Positions 10,503 to 21,233 of a DNA stretch of 64,000 nucleotides are shown in pieces (position 1 is the first letter of the stretch; the number at the start of each line of letters is the position of its first letter). The stretch lies in NCBI GenBank assembly GCA_037355855.1, contig CM074766.1:1984001-2048000 (forward strand), in the 5' to 3' direction. The notes under the pieces are model-generated. The model had not been told where the DNA came from, made no database searches, and worked only from the letters and a program-made list of their open reading frames with translations. Made by a program: the position numbers and the translations under genes. The DNA comes from Pseudo-nitzschia pungens (taxonomy: Eukaryota; Bacillariophyta; Bacillariophyceae; Bacillariales; Bacillariaceae).

Positions 10503-11520
10503 GGCTGTCGTTTATGGATCTAACCTCGAAACCGCTTACGAAGAAAGAAGGGCAAGATTGAATCGGTAGAAAGTCGCGGAGAGGATTGCTTTCCGCAGGA
10601 TTCGTGCTACAATCCAATAGCACAACTGGTGTCACAGTCGAGTGGTAGAAAAGCGCTTTTTCGGTCCCACTACGAACGCGAAACAAAGAGAACTGGTGAT
10701 GATGATGATGTGTCTTGCAGAAGACGTTACCACTAAGGTTACTTGTAAGATACTTCTCCCACTGGAACATGAAAAAAGAAATATCTCGTGTTACACGTAC
10801 CAGTACAAGAAGGACCAACGGGAAACTTCACTCGCATGCAATCGATTTCCACGTATTCCGGGTTTTTGAATTTCATTCACTACTTAGCTTTCAGTCACGA
10901 AGAGTGGGTCTTTGAAAACTGTAAAAATTAGGGGGAAGAAAAGAAGGGATGATCACGAGTGCCATCACAAAAATACTTCGTAGTAGTACTTCGTAACACC
11001 GTACTACCAGGGTCAAAAAAAAGACATCTTGTACGTGTACTAACCTTACTCGTAAAATCTTACCCTGGTACGTAACCTTACTCCAAAAATATGATGCTTC
11101 GTCACTACTGATAAAAGAATGACACGTTTCGTAAATAACCATTAAAAATAGAAAATAGTGCCTTTGAAACTGCTACACCGGCATCCTTATTTGAAGAGCA
11201 AACGAACACTCGATTGCGCGGGACTTCGTACGAGTAAAGGTTTCCCTCCCAACAGGTGCCGTTCAAGAACTGGGCCCCGAGAGAGACTCGGCTGTTTTTC
11301 TCATTTGAATCGGCGGGCGCGTGGAATAGTACCGTTGTTTTTGGAGTGAGGTTTTTCAAACATCGACGGGGGAAGCCGCAATAGGAATCCTGCAACGAAA
11401 CTCTCTCTCGTCCAATGCGGTTGTTTCAGTTACGAAAAACTGAGATCAACTTCCTCTAACAGAGCGACTTTCCAACTTCTCGAGGGTTCAGTAATAGGCT
11501 ACCAAAATCAATATTCCAAC
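10503..11520. other. Intergenic spacer rich in palindromic motifs
   Basis: Divergent promoter region of the DUF1824 gene and the small membrane protein gene. Copies of the GTAAGGTTAC/ACTTCGTA motif occur at 10728-10750, 10975-11095 and 11227-11240. I see no supported coding sequence. Confidence 0.5.
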
Positions 11521-11931
11521 ATGACGTACCGTGCACGAGGTCGATCACTGATAGAAGTTGTTCTGGTAAGGCATTCGTTTGCGATTGTTGGCATTTGTTG
11601 ATGTACGGATCGTGGGTTGTCATCTTGTCATCTTTCGGTCATGACCGCATCTTATACAAATTCCGTTCTCGTTACCCACCATCGCCTTTTTTTCAAACAA
11701 CAGGCAGTTTGCTTTGTAGTATTTCTTGTGGGGTTCATAACGGTCCTTTGCATCGGTAACTATTTTCGAGCAAAACGAGCGCAGGAACGACAGCGGCAGC
11801 GACGACTTGCGAAGCTAGCAGCATCAAACAATGCAGCAGCGGCCCAGGGGATGTATGCGACGGATGCAAATTACTCTGCATCCTACGAAGCCCCGGTGCA
11901 CGCGGCAGGAACTGGCGGTGTTCAAGCATAG
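11521..11931 (+). CDS. Small single-pass membrane protein
   Basis: Two exons, 11521-11565 and 11704-11931, joined in phase 0 through a GTAAGG...AACAG intron, give 90 residues. The N-terminus is short and basic (MTYRARGRSLIEVVL). One transmembrane helix follows (AVCFVVFLVGFITVLCIGNYF), then a strongly basic stretch (RAKRAQERQRQRRLAKLAAS) and an Ala/Tyr/Gly-rich tail. Positive residues after the helix suggest the tail is cytosolic or stromal. I do not recognise the family. The intron removes an in-frame conflict and the splice falls at the start of the helix, which supports a real gene. Confidence 0.55.
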
Positions 11932-12499
11932 AATTGCACGACAAATCTAGTGGTACGATATGTGATGCAGTAGAGAGATTGCGCACCTCAAAAACAAAAC
12001 AGGAAGGAGTAGGAGTAGGTTTCGGCCTTTTCGTCGTTGTCGTCAACTGTCGTTTCTCTGAACAAAAGAAGCTGACTGATTTCAATCGATACCCGGGGAT
12101 GGTTATTTTTACTTAGTAATTCGGCAACTTTTCGGAAGATGAAAAGAATATTCAATCCAAACTCCCAGAATAATGATGTATATTAGTTTCAACTTTTCTG
12201 AAAAAGACATGAAAAACGCAATCCTTTCGACAATCAAGCCATGGACTTTCATTCGTTACAAATCCTCGATGCTGGTCGCTCGACAGGCAATACACAAATG
12301 CCGTTATCAAATTGTTCGGTTTCAAACATGTGGAATACTGCATCACTTGAAAAAATCTAGTTACGACTACGGACGAAGAGTAGTTTGGCACTAGGAACTA
12401 AGCAAAGAATACGTTGTAATATTTTTGCAATCAGTTATAGTTGATGCATCTCCGCTATTAAATTGCATTCAATCAAGAAGAGAGCTCGAAGCAAAGCTT
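11932..12499. other. Intergenic spacer, nothing recognised
   Basis: Lies between convergent genes. Overlapping open frames of 70-80 codons on both strands at 12152-12394 have no recognisable motif or coding bias, so I treat the stretch as non-coding 3' sequence. Confidence 0.5.
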
Positions 12500-13165
12500 C
12501 TATCTCTGACCGTACAATTTAACATCCATCACAATATCGGGCTGGTATTGTCGGTCTGAATTGCAATAAATGTTTTTGAATCTCTGGTATTCTTCGAAAG
12601 CATCTTTCGGCGAGGGAATCGGCCCAGGAGACCCATTTTCCACACAAAGATTCTTGGCGTCGGCTGCGAGTTTGGAGTAGCCCAGGGACTGTGGAATCAC
12701 AATTCTTCGAATCCCTCCAGGACGCATGGGGACGAGAGACTCTCCATCTCCCAGAATTGCCTGTTCTATACCAGTAATTGTGGAACCATCTCCCAGTGTC
12801 CAGCGATAGGGTCTGTCCAAGTCAGCCGTGCTGTAGATTTTCGTTCCGTAACGCGCACCAGTCGTCGACATCACGTAGTCGATAGTGGCAGTTGCACCAG
12901 GTTTCAAGGGGTTTCCGGTTCCAACTCTAGCATCCGCCCACTGAATTCCGGAAGATGAGGTTTGAAACTTCAAATCCGGTGCAGCAACGGCGCTGTTGAC
13001 GGAGCTCGTTCCCGCAGTGACAAGGCCAGCAGCTACGACTGAGGTCGTCTGGGCAAATGCAGCTCGTCGAGAAACCGATGGATCTTTCTGGGAGAGGCCG
13101 TGACAATCAGTCGCCACGGAAAGAATGCATGACACCACAAAAAGTTTTCGAAGAATCGAGGGCAT
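12500..13165 (-). CDS. FKBP-type peptidyl-prolyl isomerase, thylakoid lumen
   Basis: 221 residues from the ATG at 13165; an upstream in-frame TTG is not used. The N-terminus combines a hydrophobic signal peptide (LRKLFVVSCILSVATDCHG) with a second targeting region containing a twin arginine (SVSRRAAFAQ), a hydrophobic Ala/Val stretch and AVAAPD, as in Tat-imported lumen proteins. The FKBP domain is divergent: GIQWADARVGTGNPLKPGAT, a YRWTLGDGSTITGIEQAI core (the usual F..GxG(x)V..W pattern with changes) and GGIRRIVIPQSLGY. Lumenal FKBPs assist assembly of photosystem and other lumen proteins; several have lost isomerase activity, and the changed core here makes that possible. Confidence 0.8.
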   Translation of the reverse strand: MPSILRKLFVVSCILSVATDCHGLSQKDPSVSRRAAFAQTTSVVAAGLVTAGTSSVNSAVAAPDLKFQTSSSGIQWADARVGTGNPLKPGATATIDYVMSTTGARYGTKIYSTADLDRPYRWTLGDGSTITGIEQAILGDGESLVPMRPGGIRRIVIPQSLGYSKLAADAKNLCVENGSPGPIPSPKDAFEEYQRFKNIYCNSDRQYQPDIVMDVKLYGQR

Positions 13166-14507
13166 TGTTTGTTTCAATTGTTCGCTCGTGGGGGTTGTAT
13201 CAGTTCAATTGCGAAGATGGGAGAGAGAGTCCCCGAGGGAAGAAGACTAAGATGTATTCGTTGATGTGAAGGCAGAAAGCAACAAAGAACGAAGAATACA
13301 TTAAGGTCTTACTCTACGAGCAAGGTTTCCTCGTACGTGTACCGTACGACGCAGTATTATTGTTTTCATCTCAATCAAAGAAGAAACAATGTGGTCATCA
13401 TCGGCAACATCATCACTGTTTTACCTCGAGTCTAATGATTATTTTTTTCTCGTACACGTACGTCATGCGAGTCGAACAAGTCGAGAATGGTGTCAACACA
13501 CAACCATAACAAAAACAAGAACCTCTGCTCGCTCTGTTCGGAAGAGGAAACCTCTACCGTATCCCCTAACAACAGCACCATAGTAAGTCTTAAGTAATCC
13601 TTAGTATTACATACGAATAGAAAGCCATGCTGGTCTACCTAGTGGACCAATGCCAATGATTGACACTCACAGAAGTCAGAAGCGTCAGGAACCAAAATAG
13701 CTTTTGATCAGATACTTGCCTCATGAAACCCGCATATTCAACTTCCGACAAATTCTGCCTTCGAAGCATGCTGCTGCTTGAATGACACCATACAAACAAG
13801 CAATAAAACCCATCATGTTTTGGAATTTGAGGCATCTGTTTCGGAGCTAACAAGGGACCGTGATTTGCAAAACTAGTTCCTATGTGATATTACGAATTTG
13901 CTATTTGTGGCGAAGAGTTGAACTTCCTTCTCGCATCGACCTTCCTGCAGTAGTTCGTAATCCTCTCACTAAGATGAGACTTAGGTTTCTTTGTTTTTTA
14001 AAAAGTTTGCTTCAAACATACTGCATTGCTTCCCGCTACTTTTTATTTGATTTTAAAATTAAATCAATAAATAATACTACGGAATTCCTATCAGCTGTCA
14101 CCCGGTTTCCGTAGAAATTAGTAGTTGAGGATGTAGAACCGGGGGACAGCTGATAGGAACTTTGTAGTAATAATAATAATGCAATGAAGAAAAAATAGAC
14201 GCTGCAATGAGGAGGAGGAGATGTATCTCTTTGAAAAACTAGTACACATAATTCACTACTCGCCACGAAGTCACAACATAAAAACTTGAAAAATCTAGAT
14301 CCAGCTAACCCGTTGTGTTCACAAAGAAGTCATAATACAAGGAGTTTGGCCAGAAACCATGGTGGACACCTAGCAATGCCAAATTGCCCATTTGATCATT
14401 TGCATGGGATAGGGACATATAAGCTCTAACCCGTCTTGGAATTGGTACTTTGTTCCTGAGGACAAAATAGAACGGGAAACTAGAAAGTGGTTTGTTTCTG
14501 GGTACCA
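13166..14507. other. Intergenic spacer containing a MITE
   Basis: Upstream of the FKBP gene at 13303-13355 are motif copies of the CTACGAGCAAGGTTTC/GTACCGTACG type. The second MITE lies at 14075-14169. No gene supported between them. Confidence 0.5.
14075..14169. mobile_element. 95-bp MITE, copy 2
   Basis: Same length, inverted ends (CTACGGAATTCCTATCAGCT and, reversed, CTACAAAGTTCCTATCAGCT) and internal sequence (GTAGAAATTAGTAGT, GTAGAACCGGGGGACAGCT) as the copy at 6472-6566, again flanked by TA. The two copies differ at about one base in eight, so they derive from one family but not from a very recent burst. Confidence 0.8.
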
Positions 14508-15822
14508 CTAATTCAACCGATGCAAGATTCGGAACGATTTCCCAACAACCGACGACGATATCGTCGCAGGATGCCCCTCTGCTTCAATAGCCTGAAACTG
14601 AATCGAACTTATTTGATCTTTCGTTCTACATCGCAGCATCACCGGAAATTTCAGTGGATCGTCTCCCGGAGTATCATTCATCGCACATTTCGCACTGACC
14701 ATAAAGGATTGACCCTTCGGTAACATATCCTTCTCCCAGGTGATGCACCGTTTCAGCGCATCAAATTCTCCATACCCTGCCACAATTTCGACCGAATCCT
14801 CATTCACTATGTCGGGTATGGATGTAACGATTGAGAATTCCGATAAATCATCGGGATTAGATAATTTTGATCTCACTTGTATCGCGATTTGAATCTTTCC
14901 GTTCGAGCGCACAACCTTTTGTTCCAAGAGCTTCGATTGGATCAGGATTTTGGAGCAAGCCACCATTGATGAAAAACGAATAAGAAATAAATTGCGCTTG
15001 CGGTGCGCAAAGTGCAAACAAAAGTCACCCAATTCAATCATATATCTCTCAACATTCACTCACTAATGGCATATGCTCCATGCTCTGCGAAATTCGATAC
15101 GTCCCGATCTTGACGAATCCGAGGATTTCTTTCGGAATGGTTACAATATTAGCGTCGACTTTTGGCTTCTCCCCATTAGGTTCCCCCCGCACTTTAGTAT
15201 ATGTATCATTTGGTGTGAAATCAATACTACTTTCGTTCGTAGCTGATGACACCAGAAAGAATGGTATGTTTTTGAGAGCATCTGACGAGACTACTTGGGC
15301 CTGAACAAGATAGATGAAACAATGCTGGTCAGGTTATGGATTGAAATGCAACAATGACGTATACTCCACCGTTCGATCAGAATGCATTCTTGATGATGAG
15401 TTCTTTCCTTTCTCACAAGTGGTAAGGATATCAACTTTGATTACTCCCGGTATCTTACCAGCAATGTCCCTTCGATTTGTACATTTGATGACCCATCCGT
15501 GTCGTTGGAGATATGTGCAACTGACGAAACCTCTTCATGGATTTGGAATTTAACCATCAACCTTGGCGGAAGTGCAGGTGATCCCTTACCCTTTGCCGCG
15601 GACTCAACAGGTGCTGCAGACTTCGTGTTCGTCATGGTGCTTGTGCTGGCAACTCCAATTTGAAAAGGATCGAAATCATCTTCTTCCGCTCTGCTCAGAG
15701 CAGCTTCGTCGAGGACGACTGGCTCCGTCGCGAAGGTGCTTTGAAATTCATCCATATTGCCCGAGTTTCTGTTGTATGTAATCCTGTTGAGACAGCCTCC
15801 TTTACCGTTGCAGTCGAGTCAT
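14508..15822 (-). CDS. Muniscin-type mu-homology domain protein A
   Basis: Exons 15822-15806, 15768-15459, 15300-15064 and 14930-14508 are all phase-consistent and give 328 residues; translation could instead start at the ATG at 15755. The N-terminus has an acidic DPF motif (EEDDFDPFQIG), a typical AP-2 appendage ligand. The rest matches the beta-sandwich mu-homology domain of muniscins (FCHO/SGIP/Syp1): PRLMVKFQIHEEV, ALKNIPFFLVSS, KIQIAIQVRS, then CITWEKDMLPKGQSFMVSAK and FPVMLRCR. Muniscins nucleate clathrin-coated pits. No F-BAR or EFC domain is present. The divergent neighbour at 16422 is a paralogue with the same domain order, which supports the exon choices. Confidence 0.65.
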
Positions 15823-16421
15823 TCAGCGTTCGCACCACTGATGTTGGAGTTCACAGTTTGCGACGTTTGAAAACCTGGGTTTGCGGATGAATCGCGCTAT
15901 TGCGTTGCTTGTTGCAAGAAGAGAACGAATCAGGAATGCGAACAAACAATTTGACCTACTTCCTTCAGCCGCATTATGGACAACAACTGCTTTGTCCCGC
16001 AGTCACATGGTAAGGCTTAATTAAGACAACATTATTTTTTGTGCTTGTCATTCGACTCGTACCGGTATGCCTAGCAGTACCAAGTATCACCACTTTGTGG
16101 TATGATTGAAGTAAAAATAAACATTATGTCATTAATTCGTTTCGATGAAACTTTCATAGGTACGTATCGTACCAAGAGAGAAAGTTCCCGATTGATCATT
16201 GATCACATCTCAGTTGGCTTATGTGATCCTGGTTCTGGCGCGGAGTCGACGCTCAACCTGTTTTTCATTATTATTTTTCACCGCAAACAAAAATTGAAGT
16301 TACCTATGAACTCTGGCAGTCCGGTTACAGAGGCATATTCGACAGAACAACCAAAGAGAACGATTGGTGTTGCACAACAATCCGAAACAGTCTACTTGAC
16401 AGACTGGATCGTTCTTCGGGG
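15823..16421. other. Divergent promoter of the two muniscin-like genes
   Basis: A 600-bp spacer between the two start codons. Contains short motif copies (GGTAAGGCTTAATTAAG at 16008, CGTACCGGTATGCC near 16057 and GGTACGTATCGTACC at 16159). A 64-codon open run ends just before the downstream ATG and is not supported. Confidence 0.5.
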
Positions 16422-17820
16422 ATGAGATTCGCAGCTAAGAAACCCACGAACGAATGGGATGATTCAGAGGTTGCATCAGATATTATTTCCGAATTAGGAG
16501 ATGTAAACTTTGTTGGCGACGTGAATTATGCTGGTCCATCTTCCAACAACAATGGTAGTAGCGAGATTCCCACGTCAAAGCAGAACGATTCTTGGTCGTC
16601 GGATGCCTGGAATGACTTTCGGTGGGGAGAAAGCCCAGCACCCGTCACTTCAAACGCTTCGGGCAATCGGTCTCATAAACACAACGACACTTCTTTTGAA
16701 TCACTCCAGTTTCGTCCTTTGCTCAATATAGAGGATGGTAGCAGTGACGATCTGGATATAAGTATTTCGGATACGTTCGGTAAGCCTTTTGGCTCTACAG
16801 ACGTTCCTCTTGCTACCGCCAATGATTCCTTGACGTTGCCTGCGATTCCAAGCTTTCAAGGGGTCAAACCAAACACTCTCGTTAAGGAACCGAAACTCAA
16901 TGTCAATGTGGTTGTGAAAGAACGCTTGTCAATTAGCTTTGATGACAGTATGAGAGATCCCGTGTGTAGGGTCGTAGGAAATCTTTATGTCACATCAGCC
17001 AAACGAAACATCAGTTCCTTTTGCTTGACCGTTCGGGACAAACGGGGTAACATCGAACACTGGGATGAACAAAACAGTCGATGTCGGAACATAACTGCGA
17101 GTGTTCCACATCTGGCTCTGGATGCAAACGACCAGGTTTTCTCGATTTCCCTGAACAGAGAACATCAAATGGAGACTCAACTCGGTGCACCGATTGTGAG
17201 CTACACATGTACTTCAAAGCTCAAGCCTATGCCGATGGTGCGTATAGTGATGTAACACAGGCTGATCACCACGTTTTGCTGCTGTCTCACATTTCATTTC
17301 GCGTGTAACGGGAACCTTTCCCTTGACCCAACCAAAATACTGAAATCCTTCACGTTACTGTACACTGCAGCTACTACAGACGAAAATTCACCGAAATAGC
17401 AATCGATGCCGGCTTGGAATACGAATTCGAGCAAACCCACAAAATAGCTACGTTCTCCGAGATATCGTCATCTTGATCATAATACCAGTCGAATTTGACG
17501 GTGGGAACGCAACCATGTCTCGGAAGGGAGGCGTTTGGGATGAAATGAAAAGGAGTCTCACATGGAGCATTTCCAACTTGAACCCGGGGGAAATCGTTGA
17601 TATACAAGCCCAATTCAAAAATAGCACGAAAGGGGGAGCATTGCAATCAACGATAGGTAGCGATGGATTGGACTCTCCGAAGGTTCCAGTGCTGGCGAGA
17701 TGTAAGGGGGCAATGAATTTCAGCAAAATTGAAATGGATACCGACTATAACGAAGACGGATCGAATCCCGTTGGGTTGGAGTTAGAGACGTTGGCGACAG
17801 TTTTGTATAGAAAGGTTTGA
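16422..17820 (+). CDS. Muniscin-type mu-homology domain protein B
   Basis: Two exons, 16422-17237 and 17380-17820, phase 0, 418 residues. The first 150 residues are polar and unstructured with acidic/aromatic motifs (SDAWNDFRWG, NEWDDSEVASDI) resembling clathrin-adaptor ligands. From about residue 160 the mu-homology domain follows: KLNVNVVVKERLSISF, VVGNLYVTSAK, CRLGIRIRANP, LIIIPVEFDGG, WSISNLNPGEIVDIQAQFKN and VPVLARCK. The PVDGG-like strand and the W.(I/L)..L.PG....A.F pattern are shared with FCHO and SGIP1. It aligns strand by strand with the minus-strand neighbour ending at 14508. Probable role: endocytic cargo or coat adaptor. Confidence 0.7.
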
Positions 17821-19509
17821 TAGCCGAAAACCAGTTGTTCGATTGATGATGAATACAAGTTCTGTGTCCTTCGTGAGTGTGCAATACAACGATCGCGGTT
17901 TTGGTACCGAAAAAGCCTAAAATGAATCAGAAGATAGCACTGGATACAATTTAATTTCGCAGCTTTCCTCCCCTTGATAATCAAGCAGTAGTGACAAGAT
18001 TCTAATTCGATTACGTTAGATTGAGTGTTGTGAAAAAAATGCAGAAGTGCATACCGGTAGTTACGAACAAAGACACTGAGAGCTGCTTGAGCCTCCTGAC
18101 TGTGGAAAATATTCCCACACAATGAAAACGGCACGAGACCTCTCATCGTGACACTTGTGATCGGGTTGTGTCCTTCTGTACATCCAAAATAGTCAAATAG
18201 AAGCGAAACAAATTTGAAATTGCAACAATTGAAACCAAACTTTCCTTCTTTTATAAGTAAGGCAGCACAATAAAAATAGGAAATGTTGTAATATTAATAA
18301 TACAATCCATCAAGAAATGGCTCAATACAAATTAAGACTGACTTCTAAATTTCCCAACCTCCTTCCGTGTACTACTAGAATTTATCACTCTGAATGATTG
18401 TTATCCTCTTCTATCTGGAAAAATAGATGTCATCAACAATAATGAAGAACATTAAAAGTGCTGACAAGGAACAAGACTGTGTCTTTGAGTGCAACTGTCA
18501 GGAGGCAATCCCAATGGTCAATCCCAATGGTCAAAGACAATTATGTGGAGCTATGTCAAAGGTTCTGACTCAGTACAACAAGTCAAGATTGGATATATGA
18601 CCTTTGCATTGATTGTTCATTACCTTTGTGATCCTTTTTTAACTCATTTTAATTGTTAGGTCAAACCAATTGATTGAATTTTTGAGCTGAAAGGGACAGG
18701 TCATTCATTTATTCCTAGTGGCTCGACGCCACATGAATCACTTGTAAACTGTGAGCTGTATACAATTTCAATGCATTTTGTATTGTGATGTTGCGAACAT
18801 TTTTTCCATTGATATGTCAAAATTGACCCTACTAGTACTGAATGGAGCTAAGGGACAAAGTTCTTTTCTATAGAGGACGAGGTGACAATTGATGTCTCAA
18901 TAAGAGATGCACATCACACAAATGGAAGGAAAGCGATGATATGTCTCTTGTCATTTCTTAGGCAGTAAAGTTCATGCTTTGAAAACAGGGTGTCTGAACT
19001 GGTTGTTCATTCTTTCGAAGCAAAAAGGACTGGACGTTGAGAGTGATACGAGGTGCCTGAGTTTGTTCAGTACTACCACCACTACTAGTAGTACTAGTAA
19101 GACTATCTACTATTTTGTCTCACGTCGTTCCTATCTTCGACTATCAATCTAGCTTTTTTTCAGTCTCTTGTGTCACCAACAAAGAGGAATGGAAGTTGTG
19201 TGAAGTGGTTGTCGAAATAAAAATAATATTATCAGTACAGGTGATTTATCGTCTTTCTCCTGTCGGTCCAACCTGTCCCTCCTCCACTTCAAACTTTCAA
19301 CCTATCTGTGGCAGTAATATTAATATTACCCTAAGTACTGGTACGTGCGGTGCGCGTTTTTCGTCCACTTTGTTTGCTACTAATGAGTGAGCCAGTATGT
19401 GGGAGGTAAATCTTGCTAGCAGGAAAAAAACAAACTACTCGTACTCTATTGATTCTTGTGATCTATATGTTCGGTATCGTTCCATACTCGACGAGGCACA
19501 GGGGAAAAG
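17821..19509. other. Long AT-rich intergenic spacer
   Basis: About 1.7 kb with no supported gene or RNA. A short imperfect direct repeat (CAATCCCAATGGTCAATCCC) occurs near 18505, and a TAC/GTA microsatellite (ACTACTAGTAGTACTAGTAA) at 19080-19100 lies upstream of the ELM2 gene. Confidence 0.45.
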
Positions 19510-21233
19510 ATGGAGAAAGATACGATAGATTCGAACGGAACTCCTTCTTCTCCGAAAGTTAATAGCGGTGGCGAAAATGGCGCTGCCGACAACGTCAAGG
19601 CGCGAAACAAAGAGGCACTCTTGACGGCTGGCATGGGATATGGCAGAAAAAAACGCCAAGCACTAGATATCTTTTGGTCGGTTGTTTGGCCTAGGCTCGA
19701 AAAAATCGGATGGAAGCGGGTGAGCGGTAGTTATTCGTTACAGGAATGAGACGGAAGACGTTGTGCAATTTCCTCATTTTACCACTCTACGTGCACCTGA
19801 AGCTACAACGGATCATCTTGCGCTTGCTTTAGATTTCTTTAGAGCAAAATGGCGAGTAATTGTACTGTTCAAATCACCGTGCTCAAAAATTTCTTCGTTC
19901 TCATTGTTTTAATACTTTAGATCATTGGTGAAGGGAATGATAAGGGTTCGATTTTATTTTTACCACCCGGCGTGGAAACCGCGAAATGGGGGAAACGTAA
20001 TATCGAATATTTCGATAAGATCAAACTTGTCCTCAAGAGGCTTGAGGAAAGAGTAACGTTACAGGAGGGAAAAATTCTGGATTTGTATCGCAAAGAGATG
20101 AAAACTGTCACGGGTGAAACCCCGCCACCCCGGGCCAAACGGGGTACGGGTCGACCCAGATTGGGAGTTTCCCGACAATCAGTACCGACTCCGGAGCTCG
20201 ATACTAGCTGGAAGGATGGCAGGTTATTGTATCCAAAAAGACCAAGTCAAGTAGGTCCAGAGTACCAAGTCACATCGCTACCTCGTGCAGGGAACTTTCG
20301 AGACCGAAATTGCGGCAGACAATCCGGAGTGAGTTTGGTCGTACTTTATATTTGCGGGGTCTGTTTGCGTTCGATACTGTTTTGTCAAATACTTCGTAAC
20401 ACTCAATCTACCTATCGGTATTGCTACCTACAATCGGAACTCTTAGATACGAACTAATTTGGAGTTGCAACGAAGCTGAAGATAAGGGAATGCTCAATTA
20501 TATAGAGGAAAATGTTCCCTACAACAAGAGGGAGAAAGCTCTGAGGCTCGTCCACGAGAACAAGTACACTGTTGCAGACACAGAGGCCTTCGTTCAAAAG
20601 ATCGACCCGAGCAATGTTTCTGGATGGACAGAAAGCGACAAGGAAAAATTCCGTGACGAAATTTTTCGTAGTCGAAAAAACCTCAAGGCGGTCTGTCAGG
20701 CTATGGGGAACAAGAAGATGGGAGATGTCATCGCTTATTATTTAGGACACTACAAGAAATCAGATGATTATAGGATTCTCAAGACTGTTTGTTTGCAAGA
20801 ACGAGACGAAAAGGCGAGGCAAGTCGCACATGCAGTGGATCGTTGTGCCATTTGCGGCGAAGGTGGCAGTCTTCTAATTTGTGATGGGTGCGAGAGCGAG
20901 TGGCACATGGAGTGTGCGAAACCAGCATTGACAGCTATTCCGGAGGGTCGTTGGGAGTGCGATATTTGTGTGGATCGCAAGTTTCTAGATGGGAGGAAGC
21001 GTATTCTCGAAAACATTCAGAAGAATGCAGTTGACCAACGAGCTAAGAGGAAGAAATCTGTCCCTGAAGAACCAGAAACAGGATCGAAAGCCCAGGTCGA
21101 TAGCGTTATTCCATCAACCGAATTTTCTGCGTACGTGATTGAAGCTATCACAGAGTTTTCAAAAAATATCGACTCGATTCTGTCGAATCAATCCCTGTCT
21201 ACGAAAAGAGAGAAAAGGCATGCCAACAATTGA
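19510..21233 (+). CDS. ELM2-SANT-PHD chromatin protein
   Basis: Exons 19510-19719 and 19921-20328 join in phase 0; the third exon ends at 21233 and starts between about 20450 and 20487. Total about 455-470 residues. Exon 1-2 encode a module WPRLEKIGWKR...ILFLPPGVE. ELM2 starts with QVGPEYQV and continues in exon 3 with YELIWS and LRLVHENKYTVADTEAFVQK. SANT follows (WTESDKEKFRDEIF...VIAYYLGHYK), then a C4HC3 PHD finger (CAICGEGGSLLICDGCESEW, ending CDIC). ELM2-SANT pairs recruit and activate class I histone deacetylases; PHD fingers read histone H3 tails. So a nuclear co-repressor subunit is likely. Odd point: the best acceptor (CTCTTAG at 20449) puts YELIWS out of phase with the donor at 20329; only the acceptor at 20486 keeps frame. 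Confidence 0.75.

Noticed and set aside
10258..10818. 186-codon minus-strand frame upstream of and overlapping the DUF1824 gene
   Set aside because: Overlaps the better-supported gene in another frame and has His-run and hydrophobic fragments without any motif.
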